This document shows positions 34,507 through 43,310 of a stretch of 64,000 nt of DNA, one piece after another (the stretch's first letter is position 1; every line of letters begins with the position of its first letter). The DNA lies in assembly GCF_003010955.1 (NCBI RefSeq), contig NZ_PGGO01000005.1, positions 1 to 64,000 on the forward strand, written 5' to 3'. The stretch comes from Phyllobacterium brassicacearum. GTDB taxonomy: Bacteria; Pseudomonadota; Alphaproteobacteria; Rhizobiales; Rhizobiaceae. Under the pieces are notes generated by a model, which worked only from the letters and a program-made list of their open reading frames with translations, searched no databases and was not told the DNA's origin. A program made the translations under genes and the position numbers.

Positions 34507-35331
34507 ATGCTGAATATAAAGACCATACCGATCAGCGCATGGATCGGCCTCATCATCACAGCGCTGTTTCTCTTTGCGGCGATCTTCGCCCCCTGGGTTG
34601 CGCCATATTCAGTTGGCGAAACAGTGGGTGACGTGTGGGAGCCCAGTTCAGCAAAGTACTGGCTCGGCACCGATAATCTAGGGCGTGATCTGCTGTCGCG
34701 CATGATCTATGGCGCGCGTATCACCATTTTCATCGCCGCTATGGCGACGGCATTGTCGTTTATCCTGGGTTCTGTGCTCGGTTTTGCGGCAGCGGTGATA
34801 GGCGGCTGGTTCGACCAGCTCATGTCGCGCTTCGTCGATCTGATCATGGCAATTCCGACGTTGATCTTCGCACTGGTGGTGCTTTCGGTGCTGCCTGCCA
34901 ACGTCGTAACGCTTATCCTGGTGATGGGCCTGCTCGATGCCACGCGGGTGTACCGGCTGGCGCGCGCCGTCGCGGTCGATATCAATGTGATGGATTTCGT
35001 CGAGGCGGCAAAATTGCGCGGCGAGGGACGCATGTGGGTCATCTTCCGGGAAATCCTGCCGAATGCACTGACGCCGCTGATCGCCGAGCTCGGGTTGCGG
35101 TTTATCTTCGCGGTGCTGTTTCTTTCAGCGCTGTCCTTCCTTGGGCTAGGCGTGCAACCGCCGGACGCGGATTGGGGCGGCATGGTCAAGGAAAACAAGG
35201 AAGGCATCGTCTTTGGCATTCCGGCGGCGCTCATCCCGGCTGCGGCAATTGCCGTCCTTGCCATTTCAGTTAATCTGGTTGCTGACTGGATACTCAATCG
35301 TACCACCAGCTTGAAGGGAGGGCGCGGCTAA
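34507..35331 (+). CDS. ABC transporter permease, DppC type
   Basis: A 274-residue permease with the DppC signature YWLGTDNLGRDLLSRMIYGAR near residue 58, about five to six helices, and an EAA-like loop EAAKLRGEGRMWVIFREILP. ATG at 34507 lies 10 nt after the DppB stop; a GTG two codons upstream is possible. Its stop codon overlaps the ATG of the ATPase gene (TAATG). Confidence 0.9.
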   Translation: MLNIKTIPISAWIGLIITALFLFAAIFAPWVAPYSVGETVGDVWEPSSAKYWLGTDNLGRDLLSRMIYGARITIFIAAMATALSFILGSVLGFAAAVIGGWFDQLMSRFVDLIMAIPTLIFALVVLSVLPANVVTLILVMGLLDATRVYRLARAVAVDINVMDFVEAAKLRGEGRMWVIFREILPNALTPLIAELGLRFIFAVLFLSALSFLGLGVQPPDADWGGMVKENKEGIVFGIPAALIPAAAIAVLAISVNLVADWILNRTTSLKGGRG

Positions 35332-36989
35332 TGGCCAAACGTCCCGTAGACAGAAGTGGAACCCTGCTCGATATCCGCAATCTGCGTATCGAGGCGACGA
35401 GCTACCCTCCCGGAGAACCGCCGCGCAATGTCGTCATTGTCGACGGTGTTTCCGTAAAGGTCGAGCGCGGCAAGGTGCTGGGGCTCATTGGCGAGTCCGG
35501 TGCAGGCAAGTCGACTATCGGCCTTTCCAGCATGTGCTATGGGCGCGGCGGCGTGCGGATTACCGGCGGCGAAGTCCTGCTCAATGGCCGCGACATATTG
35601 AAAGGCGGGCCAAGACTGTTGCGGCAGGTGCGCGGCCGTGAAGTCTGCTACGTTGCGCAATCTGCTGCCGCAGCCTTCAATCCCGCGCGCAAGCTGATGG
35701 ATCAGGTGGTCGAGGCGGCGCTCTTGCACGGCATATGCTCGAAGGCCGTAGCCGAGAAACGTGCGATTGGGCTGTTCAAGAAGCTTGGCCTGCCCAATCC
35801 GGAAACCTTTGGTCAGCGCTTTCCGCATCAGGTGTCAGGCGGACAATTACAGCGGGCCATGACCGCGATGGCGCTGTGCTCGGAGCCGGATCTGATCGTG
35901 TTTGACGAGCCGACGACGGCGCTCGACGTGACCACGCAGATCGATGTGCTGGCTTCGATCAAGGATGCGATCCGCGACACGAATGTTGCGGCCCTTTACA
36001 TCACCCATGATCTCGCCGTCGTGGCGCAGGTGGCGGATGACATCATCGTCTTGCGGCACGGCAAGAAAGTCGAATACGGCGATACGCATCAGATCATCAA
36101 GGAACCGCGCCAGCAATACACCAACCAGCTGGTCTCGGTGCACCATATCCCGCACGAGCAAAACAACCCGACCGACGCGCCGATCCTGGTCGTCAACAAT
36201 GTCACGGCGGCCTATGGCGGCGGACTGGTGAAGGTCCTGAAGAACGTCTCGGTGGACATCCATCTTGGCCAGACACTGGCCGTCGTTGGCGAATCCGGTT
36301 CGGGTAAATCCACGCTGGCCCGCGCGATCACCGGGCTGTTGCCGCCGATGGAGGGCAGTATCACCTTCAGTGGACGGACCCTGTCACCGCGCCTTGCCAA
36401 CCGTACCCGCAATGATCTGCGCGAGTTGCAGATGATCTACCAGATGGCGGACACGGCGATGAATCCGCGCCAGACCATCGGTACGATCATCGGCCGGCCG
36501 CTCGAGTTCTATTTCAAGATGAGGGGAAAGGAGCGCGACAGGCATGTCACCGAACTCCTCGAAAAGATCGAAATGGGTAAGGGCTTTGCAGACCGGTATC
36601 CGGCCGAGCTCTCCGGCGGTCAGAAGCAGCGTGTCTGTATTGCGCGCGCTCTCGCCGCAAAACCGAAGCTCATCATCTGCGACGAGGTCACGAGCGCTCT
36701 CGACCCGCTGGTTGCGGATGGAATATTGAAGCTTTTGCTCGATTTGCAGAAGGATGAGAATGTTGCGTATCTCTTCATCACGCACGATCTCGCAACGGTG
36801 AAATCGATCGCCGATTCCATCGCCGTGATGTATCGGGGCGAGGTGGTTCGCTACGGGCCGAAGTCGGAAGTCCTGGCACCTCCATTCGACGATTATACCG
36901 ATCTGTTGTTGTCGTCAGTTCCAGAGATGGAGCTTGGCTGGCTTGAGCACGCGATGAAGCACCGCCGTATGGCGAGCGCCGGGAACTAG
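35331..36989 (+). CDS. Fused dipeptide-type ABC transporter ATP-binding protein (DppD-DppF)
   Basis: A 552-residue protein containing two ATPase domains. The first has Walker A GESGAGKST, signature VSGGQLQRAMTAMAL and Walker B LIVFDEPTTALD; the second has GESGSGKST, LSGGQKQRVCIARAL and LIICDEVTSALD. Both nucleotide-binding sites look complete. The fusion replaces separate DppD and DppF and completes the importer. The 3' end overlaps by 4 nt the convergent alpha/beta hydrolase gene. Confidence 0.92.
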   Translation: MAKRPVDRSGTLLDIRNLRIEATSYPPGEPPRNVVIVDGVSVKVERGKVLGLIGESGAGKSTIGLSSMCYGRGGVRITGGEVLLNGRDILKGGPRLLRQVRGREVCYVAQSAAAAFNPARKLMDQVVEAALLHGICSKAVAEKRAIGLFKKLGLPNPETFGQRFPHQVSGGQLQRAMTAMALCSEPDLIVFDEPTTALDVTTQIDVLASIKDAIRDTNVAALYITHDLAVVAQVADDIIVLRHGKKVEYGDTHQIIKEPRQQYTNQLVSVHHIPHEQNNPTDAPILVVNNVTAAYGGGLVKVLKNVSVDIHLGQTLAVVGESGSGKSTLARAITGLLPPMEGSITFSGRTLSPRLANRTRNDLRELQMIYQMADTAMNPRQTIGTIIGRPLEFYFKMRGKERDRHVTELLEKIEMGKGFADRYPAELSGGQKQRVCIARALAAKPKLIICDEVTSALDPLVADGILKLLLDLQKDENVAYLFITHDLATVKSIADSIAVMYRGEVVRYGPKSEVLAPPFDDYTDLLLSSVPEMELGWLEHAMKHRRMASAGN

Positions 36990-37936
36990 AGCTGGCCGGG
37001 CCAGCGGCCCTGGCCAAGCAGATGTACCACCGTCACAATGCGCCGGAAACTGGAGCGGGCCCGCTCGACGCTGTGGCGCGCACGCAGATAGGCGTGCACC
37101 AGACCGGGCTCGTTGTTCCAGATTGCCTTGCCGCCAGCCGCCAGGATCTTGTCGCGGTAGTGGCGGCCATCGTCCGACAGCGGATCGCATTCGGCTGAAA
37201 CGACGACAGTGGCCGGCAGATCGGCGAAATCCGTGTCGTTCAATGGTGCAAAACGCGGGTCGGTCGACCAGTTGAAGCCGCCGCCGCGGACTTTGAAATA
37301 GTAAAGCGTGTCCCGCGTTGTCAGCATGGGCGCTTCGGCGTGGGTCAGGTAAGAGCCTTGATCGGTCGCCCCGCCGAGCCCGGGATAGATGAGAACCTGG
37401 CCAATCGGCGCGCGTTCATGGCGGCGCACATGATGCGAAACCGCTGCCGCCAGATTGCCGCCGGCACTGTCGCCGCACAGGACTATCGGCAAATCTGAAG
37501 TAGAAGCGACGTGCTCGAAGGCGGCAAGGCAATCCCTGAACGCGGATGGATGCAGGTGTTCGGGTGCAAGCCGGTAGTCGACCGAGATCACGCGGAAGCC
37601 TGTGCCATCGCACAATTCGGCGCAGACATCGTCGTGACTCTCAAGTCCGCCAACGACGAAGCCGCCGCCATGAAAATAGAGGCAGATGGCTTCCGGTTCG
37701 ACATCACGTTTGTTGTAGATGCGGATGGGGATTTTGCGATCGCGAGCATCGATGAAGTGATCAGTCGACGATACCACCTCAGGATAGCCGGCAAAGAACC
37801 CGCGGCACATGGTGTCGTAAACCTCCCGCTGCTGGGCAATCGAAAGGTCGATGGCATCGGGTGGGTAGAACCTGTCGGTGCGTTCTATGAACGCCCAGGT
37901 TTCCTCGTCGATCAATATGGAATAGTCGGTGGTCAT
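36986..37936 (-). CDS. Alpha/beta hydrolase, hormone-sensitive-lipase family
   Basis: A 316-residue esterase with the oxyanion-hole motif YFHGGGFVVGG (about residue 88), nucleophile elbow CGDSAGGNLAAAV (Ser about 160), the acid in SAECDPLSDDG and the His in GLVHAYLRAR. Last gene of the carnitine-type operon, with a 4-nt ATGA overlap with the CaiD-like gene upstream. It could cleave an acyl ester (for example acylcarnitine) to supply free substrate; this is inference. Confidence 0.88.
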   Translation of the reverse strand: MTTDYSILIDEETWAFIERTDRFYPPDAIDLSIAQQREVYDTMCRGFFAGYPEVVSSTDHFIDARDRKIPIRIYNKRDVEPEAICLYFHGGGFVVGGLESHDDVCAELCDGTGFRVISVDYRLAPEHLHPSAFRDCLAAFEHVASTSDLPIVLCGDSAGGNLAAAVSHHVRRHERAPIGQVLIYPGLGGATDQGSYLTHAEAPMLTTRDTLYYFKVRGGGFNWSTDPRFAPLNDTDFADLPATVVVSAECDPLSDDGRHYRDKILAAGGKAIWNNEPGLVHAYLRARHSVERARSSFRRIVTVVHLLGQGRWPGQL

Positions 37937-38715
37937 TTCCCCTTCCAGACGGGCTCGCGCTTTTCGGCGAAGGCCTTGAAGCCTTCCTGGCCATCTTCGG
38001 ATGCGTAGAGCGTGTCGACTGTACGGAATTTGCGCTTGGTAATCCAGTTCATGGCTTCCTGGAAACCCATGCTCTCGGCTTCGCGCGCCACTTCCTTAAT
38101 GGCGGCGAATACCAGCGGTGGCCCGCTTTCGAGCATACGCGCAATCTCCCAGACGCGCTCCATTAGTTTGTCTTTCGGCAGAACTTCATTGACCAGCCCC
38201 CAGCGGTGCGCCTCGGTAACGTCCATCCAGCGACCTGTTAGCAGCAGATCCATGGCGACATGATAGGGGATGCGCTTCGGCAGCTTGACCGTTGCGGCAT
38301 CGGCGAGGGTGCCTGCGCGGATTTCCGGCAAGGCAAAGCTGGAATGGTCGGAGGCATAAATCAGATCGCAGGAGAGGGCGAGTTCAAAACCGCCACCCAC
38401 CGCCATGCCATTGACAGCCGCGATGACAGGCTTGTTGAGGTCGATCAGTTCTTGCAGACCGCCGAAGCCGCCGACGCCATAATCACCATCGACCGCATCG
38501 CCGCCGGCTGCGGCCTTCAAGTCCCAACCGGCGCAGAAAAACTTGTCGCCTTCGGTTTGCACGATGGCGACACGCAGTTCGGTATCGTCACGGAACTTCT
38601 TGAATGTTTCGCCCATCAGGCGGCTCGTCGTCAGGTCGATGGCATTGGCTTTTGGCCGGTCCAACGTGACTTCGAGAATGCCACCTTCGCGGCGCGTCCT
38701 GATTACATCGCTCAT
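37933..38715 (-). CDS. Enoyl-CoA hydratase, carnitinyl-CoA dehydratase (CaiD)-like
   Basis: Crotonase-fold enzyme (260 aa). Its N-terminal third closely resembles E. coli CaiD: ILEVTLDRPKANAIDLTTS, the oxyanion-hole FFCAGWDLKAAAGGDA, LNKPVIAAVNGMAVGGGFEL, and the FAEKREPVWKGK ending. CaiD hydrates crotonobetainyl-CoA to L-carnitinyl-CoA. One difference is that the second catalytic region reads PEIRAGTLADAATVKLP instead of a PE-x-x-x-G-I-VP pattern. The start overlaps the acyl-CoA synthetase stop by 4 nt. The neighbours (acyl-CoA dehydrogenase, carnitine dehydrogenase, BKACE) support a carnitine role. Confidence 0.85.
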   Translation of the reverse strand: MSDVIRTRREGGILEVTLDRPKANAIDLTTSRLMGETFKKFRDDTELRVAIVQTEGDKFFCAGWDLKAAAGGDAVDGDYGVGGFGGLQELIDLNKPVIAAVNGMAVGGGFELALSCDLIYASDHSSFALPEIRAGTLADAATVKLPKRIPYHVAMDLLLTGRWMDVTEAHRWGLVNEVLPKDKLMERVWEIARMLESGPPLVFAAIKEVAREAESMGFQEAMNWITKRKFRTVDTLYASEDGQEGFKAFAEKREPVWKGK

Positions 38716-40790
38716 TTCAGCTCTCCCTTTGTCACCAGCAGCGCATCGGCGATCCACGCGCCTTGTCCCTTGCCGCAGACCAGCAGCGGATTGATATCAA
38801 GTTCGACAATTCGGCCAGAATTGTTCACGGCGAATGCCGCAATGCCCATGATTGCTTCAACAGCAGCGTCAAGATCAGCCTTGGGCTTGCCGCGGTAACC
38901 ATCGAGCAACGGGAACATGCGCAGCGAGCGCAGTGCCGTGTCGATATCCTCGCGGCTGGAAGGTAGCAGCAGAGTTGCCGTATCCTGCAGCAATTCCACC
39001 AAAACCCCACCCGTACCGAGGGTCATGACCGGACCGAATTGCGGGTCGTCGATGATACCGACGATAAGCTCGGCAACCGCCCCGGTCACCATCCCCTCGA
39101 CATACAAGCCGGAGCCAAGACCAGCGAGATCATCGGAGGCGGATCTGACCGCATCGGCATCCTTCAGATTGAGCCGAACGGCGTTCTGTTCGGATTTGTG
39201 GGCGATGCCAAGCGCCTTGAGCGCGACCGGATAGCCGAGTACGTCGGCAATGGCGACGGCCTCCATAGTCGTGGTGCAGCGCTGTCCGTCCGGCACGGGA
39301 AGCCCGGCACTCTTGAGAACGGCCTTGGCTTCGGCTTCGTCCGGGGTGCGTGTGCGGCCTTCAGCTTGGTCCTCGGGAACCGCCACGGGAGCGGCAAGTG
39401 GCATCTTCCACGCCTTGCCTATGAAGGCTGCGGCTTCGGCGGCATCGAAGGCTTCGGTGATACCGCAGAGCGGTGCGATGCCTGTCGCCATCAGGCCGGA
39501 CATGTATTCCTCCGGAATGTTCTCTGACAGCGAAGCGACGATGGCGCCCTTGGCCGTGTTGGTTCGCAGCGCGTTTTCAAAGCCTCGAACGGTCGACCAC
39601 CAATCCACGTCCGAACAGCGATCCTTGCGCGGAAAATCGAGAACGAGGCAGCTCAGAGAAAAACCGCCGGATACCATGGCGGTGAAGGTCTCCGTAAGCG
39701 CCGGCTCATTGTTCCAGATGAAGGTGTGATAATCGAGCGGGTTGGCGACGGCGACGAATGCTCCGAGAGTGGATTTGACCCGCGCGCGATGCTCGGACGT
39801 CAGTTCCGGAAATTTGACCGCTCGCCCTTCGGCGCTATCGGCCATGACCGAAGCCTCACCGCCGGAACAGCTCATGGAGCAGAGCGTGTTACCGTCGAGC
39901 GGGCCGTGCACATGCAGAAGCTTCAATGTTTCAAGGAAGGACGCGATCGAGTTGACGCGCGCGATGCCTAGCCGCTTGAGGAAGGCATCGGAGGCCGCAT
40001 CGGATCCCGCCAGTGAGGCCGTGTGCGAGACCGTCGCCGCCCGTGCCTGCGCCGAACGCCCAACCTTCATGGCGACGATCGGCTTGCCGAGTTCCCGGGC
40101 ACGTTTGGCCAGAAGCTCGAATTTTGGTGCCGATTGGAACGCCTCGATATGGAGGCCAAGCGCTGTAACGCGTTCATCTTCGAGAAGTGCAATCGCCATG
40201 TCCGGAAGACCGGTCTGCGCCTGGTTGCCCGCCGTCATGACGTGGGCGATGGGCAGCCCGCGCGTCTGCATCGTCATGTTGATGGCGATGTTGGACGATT
40301 GGGTGATGATGGCGACGCCGCGTTCGTCAGCGCCAAGCCGCCGCCCGCCATGCTGGTCGGGCCAGAGCAGCGCGCCATCGCAGTAGTTGATCAGCCCGTA
40401 GCAGTTGGGCCCGATGATCGGCATATCGCCAGCCGCTTCGACAAGCTCTTCCTGCAACCTTGCGCCATCCGCATCGTCGGCGCCGGCTTCGAGAAAGCCC
40501 GAGGCATAGCAAACGGCAACGCCCGCGCCGGCTTCACGCAGGTCGCGCACGATATCGAGGGTGAGAAAGCGATTCACGCCGACAAAGGCAGCGTCGGGGC
40601 TTCCGGGCAGATCGGCGACGGACCGGTAGACCTTGAGACCGCATATTTCATCATGTTTGGGATGGACCGGCCAGATCTCGCCGGAAAAGCCCATTTTCTG
40701 TGATTGTTTGATGACTTCGGCGGCTTGCAGACCGCCGAAGACAGCAATGGTTTTCGGCCTGAGCAGACGATCGAGCTTATGCGATGCCAT
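38712..40790 (-). CDS. NDP-forming acyl-CoA synthetase (fused CoA-binding and ATP-grasp)
   Basis: A 692-residue acetate-CoA-ligase (ADP-forming)-type enzyme with a CoA-binding Rossmann domain (about 1-130; RLLRPKTIAVFGGLQAAEV), a succinyl-CoA-ligase-like flavodoxin domain (about 150-430; VAIITQSSNIAINM; VGRSAQARAATVSHTASLAG) and an ATP-grasp domain (about 470-690; EAEAKAVLKSAGLPVPDGQ; VTLGTGGVLVELLQD). It forms an acyl-CoA with ATP, giving ADP. Placed between an acyl-CoA dehydrogenase (11 nt gap) and a CaiD-like hydratase (4-nt overlap), it is the likely activator of gamma-butyrobetaine or crotonobetaine, in place of the AMP-forming CaiC or CoA transferase CaiB. Confidence 0.87.
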   Translation of the reverse strand: MASHKLDRLLRPKTIAVFGGLQAAEVIKQSQKMGFSGEIWPVHPKHDEICGLKVYRSVADLPGSPDAAFVGVNRFLTLDIVRDLREAGAGVAVCYASGFLEAGADDADGARLQEELVEAAGDMPIIGPNCYGLINYCDGALLWPDQHGGRRLGADERGVAIITQSSNIAINMTMQTRGLPIAHVMTAGNQAQTGLPDMAIALLEDERVTALGLHIEAFQSAPKFELLAKRARELGKPIVAMKVGRSAQARAATVSHTASLAGSDAASDAFLKRLGIARVNSIASFLETLKLLHVHGPLDGNTLCSMSCSGGEASVMADSAEGRAVKFPELTSEHRARVKSTLGAFVAVANPLDYHTFIWNNEPALTETFTAMVSGGFSLSCLVLDFPRKDRCSDVDWWSTVRGFENALRTNTAKGAIVASLSENIPEEYMSGLMATGIAPLCGITEAFDAAEAAAFIGKAWKMPLAAPVAVPEDQAEGRTRTPDEAEAKAVLKSAGLPVPDGQRCTTTMEAVAIADVLGYPVALKALGIAHKSEQNAVRLNLKDADAVRSASDDLAGLGSGLYVEGMVTGAVAELIVGIIDDPQFGPVMTLGTGGVLVELLQDTATLLLPSSREDIDTALRSLRMFPLLDGYRGKPKADLDAAVEAIMGIAAFAVNNSGRIVELDINPLLVCGKGQGAWIADALLVTKGELK

Positions 40791-40801
40791 CGAATGCTCC
40801 G

Positions 40802-41965
40802 TTACGCGCCATGCGGGCGGAGCAGGGCACGCGAAATGATGTGCCGTTGGATTTCAGATGTGCCTTCCCAGATGCGCTCGACACGTGCGTCGCGCCAGAT
40901 GCGCTCGAGCGGCAGGTCGTCCATCAGACCCATGCCGCCATGAATCTGGATTGCCTCGTCGGCGACAAAGGCCAGCATTTCGGTTGCCTTGAGCTTGGCC
41001 ATCGCCATGTCCTGATCCGTGACTGTGCCCTGATCGAACTTCCAGCCAGCTTCGAAGGTGAGCAGGTCAGCGGCTTTCAGCTCCGTCGCCATATCGGCGA
41101 GTTTGAAGGAAACGCCCTGGAACTTGCCGATCTGCTGGCCGAATTGCTGGCGCTGTGCTGCGTATTCAATGGCGTGGCCAAGGGCCCGTTCGGCGCGGCC
41201 GAGACACGTCGCTGCGACCTGAAGGCGGGTCGCGCCGAGCCAGGTATTGGCGACCTCGAAGCCCTTGTGAACGTCGCCGAGGATCTGTTCCTGCGGTAGG
41301 CGGCAATCGTCGAATTCGATGATTGCATTGGTGTAGCCGCGATGCGAAACGTTGCGATAACCTTCACGGATGGTCATGCCGGGATGACCCTTGTCGACGA
41401 AAAACGCTGTGATTTTCTTTTTGTTGCCGCGTGGCGTTTCTTCTTCACCAGAGGCAACGAACAGAATGACGAAATCCGCTTCGACGGCGTGGCTGATGAA
41501 GTGCTTGGTGCCGTTGACGACCCAGTCGCCGCCTTTCTCGACGGCGGTCGCCTTCATGCCGCGCAGGTCGGAACCGGCTCCCGGCTCTGTCATGGCGAGG
41601 CAATCCGACTTTTCGCCGCGAATACAGGGGAACAGGTACTTTTCCTTCTGCGCGTCGGTGCCGGCGAGCAGAATGTTGGAAGGACGTCCGACGCAGGTCC
41701 AGTGCAGCGCATAATTGGCGCGGCCGAGTTCCTTTTCGTAGAGCAGCCACGTCACGGTATCGAGACCGGCACCACCGACCTCCTCCGGCATGTTGGCGGC
41801 ATAGAGCCCGGCCTCGATCGCCTTTTGCTTCAGCTCGTCAGCAAGCTCCTTGCGCAGGACGCCGGTGCGCTCGACCTCCGCCTCGTGTGGATAGAGTTCG
41901 TTTTCGACAAAGGCGCGCGTCGTATCGACGATCAGCCTTTGCTCCTCCGAAAGACCGAAATCCAT
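40802..41965 (-). CDS. Acyl-CoA dehydrogenase (gamma-butyrobetainyl-CoA dehydrogenase/CaiA-like candidate)
   Basis: A 387-residue FAD flavoprotein with the three acyl-CoA dehydrogenase domains: CLAMTEPGAGSDLRGM, KHFISHAVEADFVILFV, and a C-terminal helical domain with YAAQRQQFGQQIGKFQ, AIQIHGGMGLMDDLPLERIWRDAR and IWEGTSEIQRHII. By context it would convert a saturated betainyl-type acyl-CoA to crotonobetainyl-CoA for the CaiD-like hydratase. The start MDFGLSEEQR has GGAAAGG upstream; that site lies in the terminal inverted repeat of the 271-bp element at 41970-42240. Confidence 0.9.
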   Translation of the reverse strand: MDFGLSEEQRLIVDTTRAFVENELYPHEAEVERTGVLRKELADELKQKAIEAGLYAANMPEEVGGAGLDTVTWLLYEKELGRANYALHWTCVGRPSNILLAGTDAQKEKYLFPCIRGEKSDCLAMTEPGAGSDLRGMKATAVEKGGDWVVNGTKHFISHAVEADFVILFVASGEEETPRGNKKKITAFFVDKGHPGMTIREGYRNVSHRGYTNAIIEFDDCRLPQEQILGDVHKGFEVANTWLGATRLQVAATCLGRAERALGHAIEYAAQRQQFGQQIGKFQGVSFKLADMATELKAADLLTFEAGWKFDQGTVTDQDMAMAKLKATEMLAFVADEAIQIHGGMGLMDDLPLERIWRDARVERIWEGTSEIQRHIISRALLRPHGA

Positions 41966-41969
41966 GGTT

Positions 41970-42240
41970 AGAGCCTTTCCCGGCCATATTGGCCGTATTC
42001 TATTTCTCGGCTGACGAGACAATCCACGCGGAAGGTGGCGAGGTCGATGTGGTTCATCGGCCGAAGCCGCCTGACAAAGTGGTTGGCCGACAGCCGGAAA
42101 CCCGAAGGGACGGGGCCTGTTGCGCCAATATCGGCGCCAAGCCTCTCGCCCGCACGCAGAGTGCGGGTCTTCGTGTCTTTGCTTGATCTTGTCACAACAT
42201 GCCTCCGTCAGAATAGGTCAATATGGCCGGTAAAGGCTCT
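41970..42240. mobile_element. 271-bp element with ~31-bp inverted ends (MITE-like)
   Basis: The left end at 41970-42001 begins AGAGCCTTT-C-CCGGCCATATTG and ends TATTCT. The right end at 42210-42240, read on the minus strand, gives AGAGCCTTT-A-CCGGCCATATTG...TATTCT; 29 of 31 aligned bases match, with one 1-base gap. The interior has no recognisable transposase. No clear target-site duplication is visible beyond a possible TT/TTA. It separates two genes of what is otherwise a tight operon, reaches within 4 nt of the acyl-CoA dehydrogenase start and abuts the carnitine dehydrogenase stop. It may be a miniature transposable element or a regulatory inverted repeat. Confidence 0.7.
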
Positions 42241-43305
42241 TTAGCCCTTCTTTTTCTTGGGCTTGCCGGCTTTTGCCTTTTCAGCCGCTTTGGAGGTGGC
42301 GGGCTTATGCGCCAACTTTGACAGCCGCTTGGTGTAGTCGTTGTGAAGTGCGCCTGCACCCCAGCCCTTGCCCTTGTTCTGCTTGGAGAGGGCTTCCATG
42401 ATTGCGACGAGATTATCGTCGCGGATGCGCTCAAGCTCGCGGATCGACAGGCCATGCGCCTGTTCGTCGGACTGGTTGGCAATCTTGTCGACCAGCTCCT
42501 CATCAAGTTCCGGCACGTCCATCAGTTTGGTCCACGGCCATGACAGGCAGGGACCGAACTGCGCGATGAAGTGGCGCATTCCGGCTTCACCACCAGCAAC
42601 GCGGTAGACCTGGAACATCCCCATCTGCGCCCAGCGAATGCCGAACGAATAGCGGATGATGTCGTCGAGCTCTTCGACCGTCGTGATGTCGTCCTTGATC
42701 AGCCACAGGGATTCGCGCCAGACGGCTTCAAGCAGGCGGTCGCCGACGAATGCTTCGATTTCCTTGCGGATGACCACCGGCTTCATGCCGATCGAGGTAT
42801 AGAGTTCTCGGGCTTTCTCGACGGCTTCAGGCGAAGTCTGCTTGCCGCCGACGATCTCAACCAGCGGGAGCAGATAGACAGGATTATAAGGATGGCCGAC
42901 CACCAGCCTTTCCGGATGCTTCATCGCAGTCTGCATTTCCGAGGGAAGAATGCCCGAAGTCGAAGAACCGACGATCGCATCGACCGCCGCATGTTTGTCG
43001 ATTTCAGCCAGCACCTTGTGCTTCAGGTCGATCCGTTCCGGCACGCTTTCCTGAATGAGGTCGGCACCGGCAACGGCGGCTTCAATGGTCTTGGCGAATG
43101 TCAGCTTGCCTTCCTTCGGCAAGCCACCCGGCACCATGGTCTTATAGGCGCGGCGTGAATTCTTCATCACCTCGCTGACCTTGCGCTCGGCCTCCGGATC
43201 CGGATCGAAGATCGACACGTCAATGCCATTGAGAAGGAGGCGGGCTACCCAGCCCGCACCGATAACACCGCCGCCGATTGCCGCGGCCTTGCGAATACCT
43301 GCCAT
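42241..43305 (-). CDS. lcdH: L-carnitine 3-dehydrogenase
   Basis: NAD-dependent oxidation of L-carnitine to 3-dehydrocarnitine. The 354 residues belong to the 3-hydroxyacyl-CoA dehydrogenase superfamily, with dinucleotide motif KAAAIGGGVIGAGWVARLLL, IQESVPERIDLKHKVL, the catalytic His in VVGHPYNPVYLLPLVE and the C-domain EAFVGDRLLEAVWRE. HPYNP and WAQMGMFQVYRVAGGE are typical of carnitine dehydrogenases. Some rhizobial forms carry a fused thioesterase; here the enzyme is unfused and instead ends in a Lys/Ala-rich tail (SKAAEKAKAGKPKKKKG). It follows the BKACE gene by 5 nt. Confidence 0.88.
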   Translation of the reverse strand: MAGIRKAAAIGGGVIGAGWVARLLLNGIDVSIFDPDPEAERKVSEVMKNSRRAYKTMVPGGLPKEGKLTFAKTIEAAVAGADLIQESVPERIDLKHKVLAEIDKHAAVDAIVGSSTSGILPSEMQTAMKHPERLVVGHPYNPVYLLPLVEIVGGKQTSPEAVEKARELYTSIGMKPVVIRKEIEAFVGDRLLEAVWRESLWLIKDDITTVEELDDIIRYSFGIRWAQMGMFQVYRVAGGEAGMRHFIAQFGPCLSWPWTKLMDVPELDEELVDKIANQSDEQAHGLSIRELERIRDDNLVAIMEALSKQNKGKGWGAGALHNDYTKRLSKLAHKPATSKAAEKAKAGKPKKKKG

Positions 43306-43310
43306 AATTC

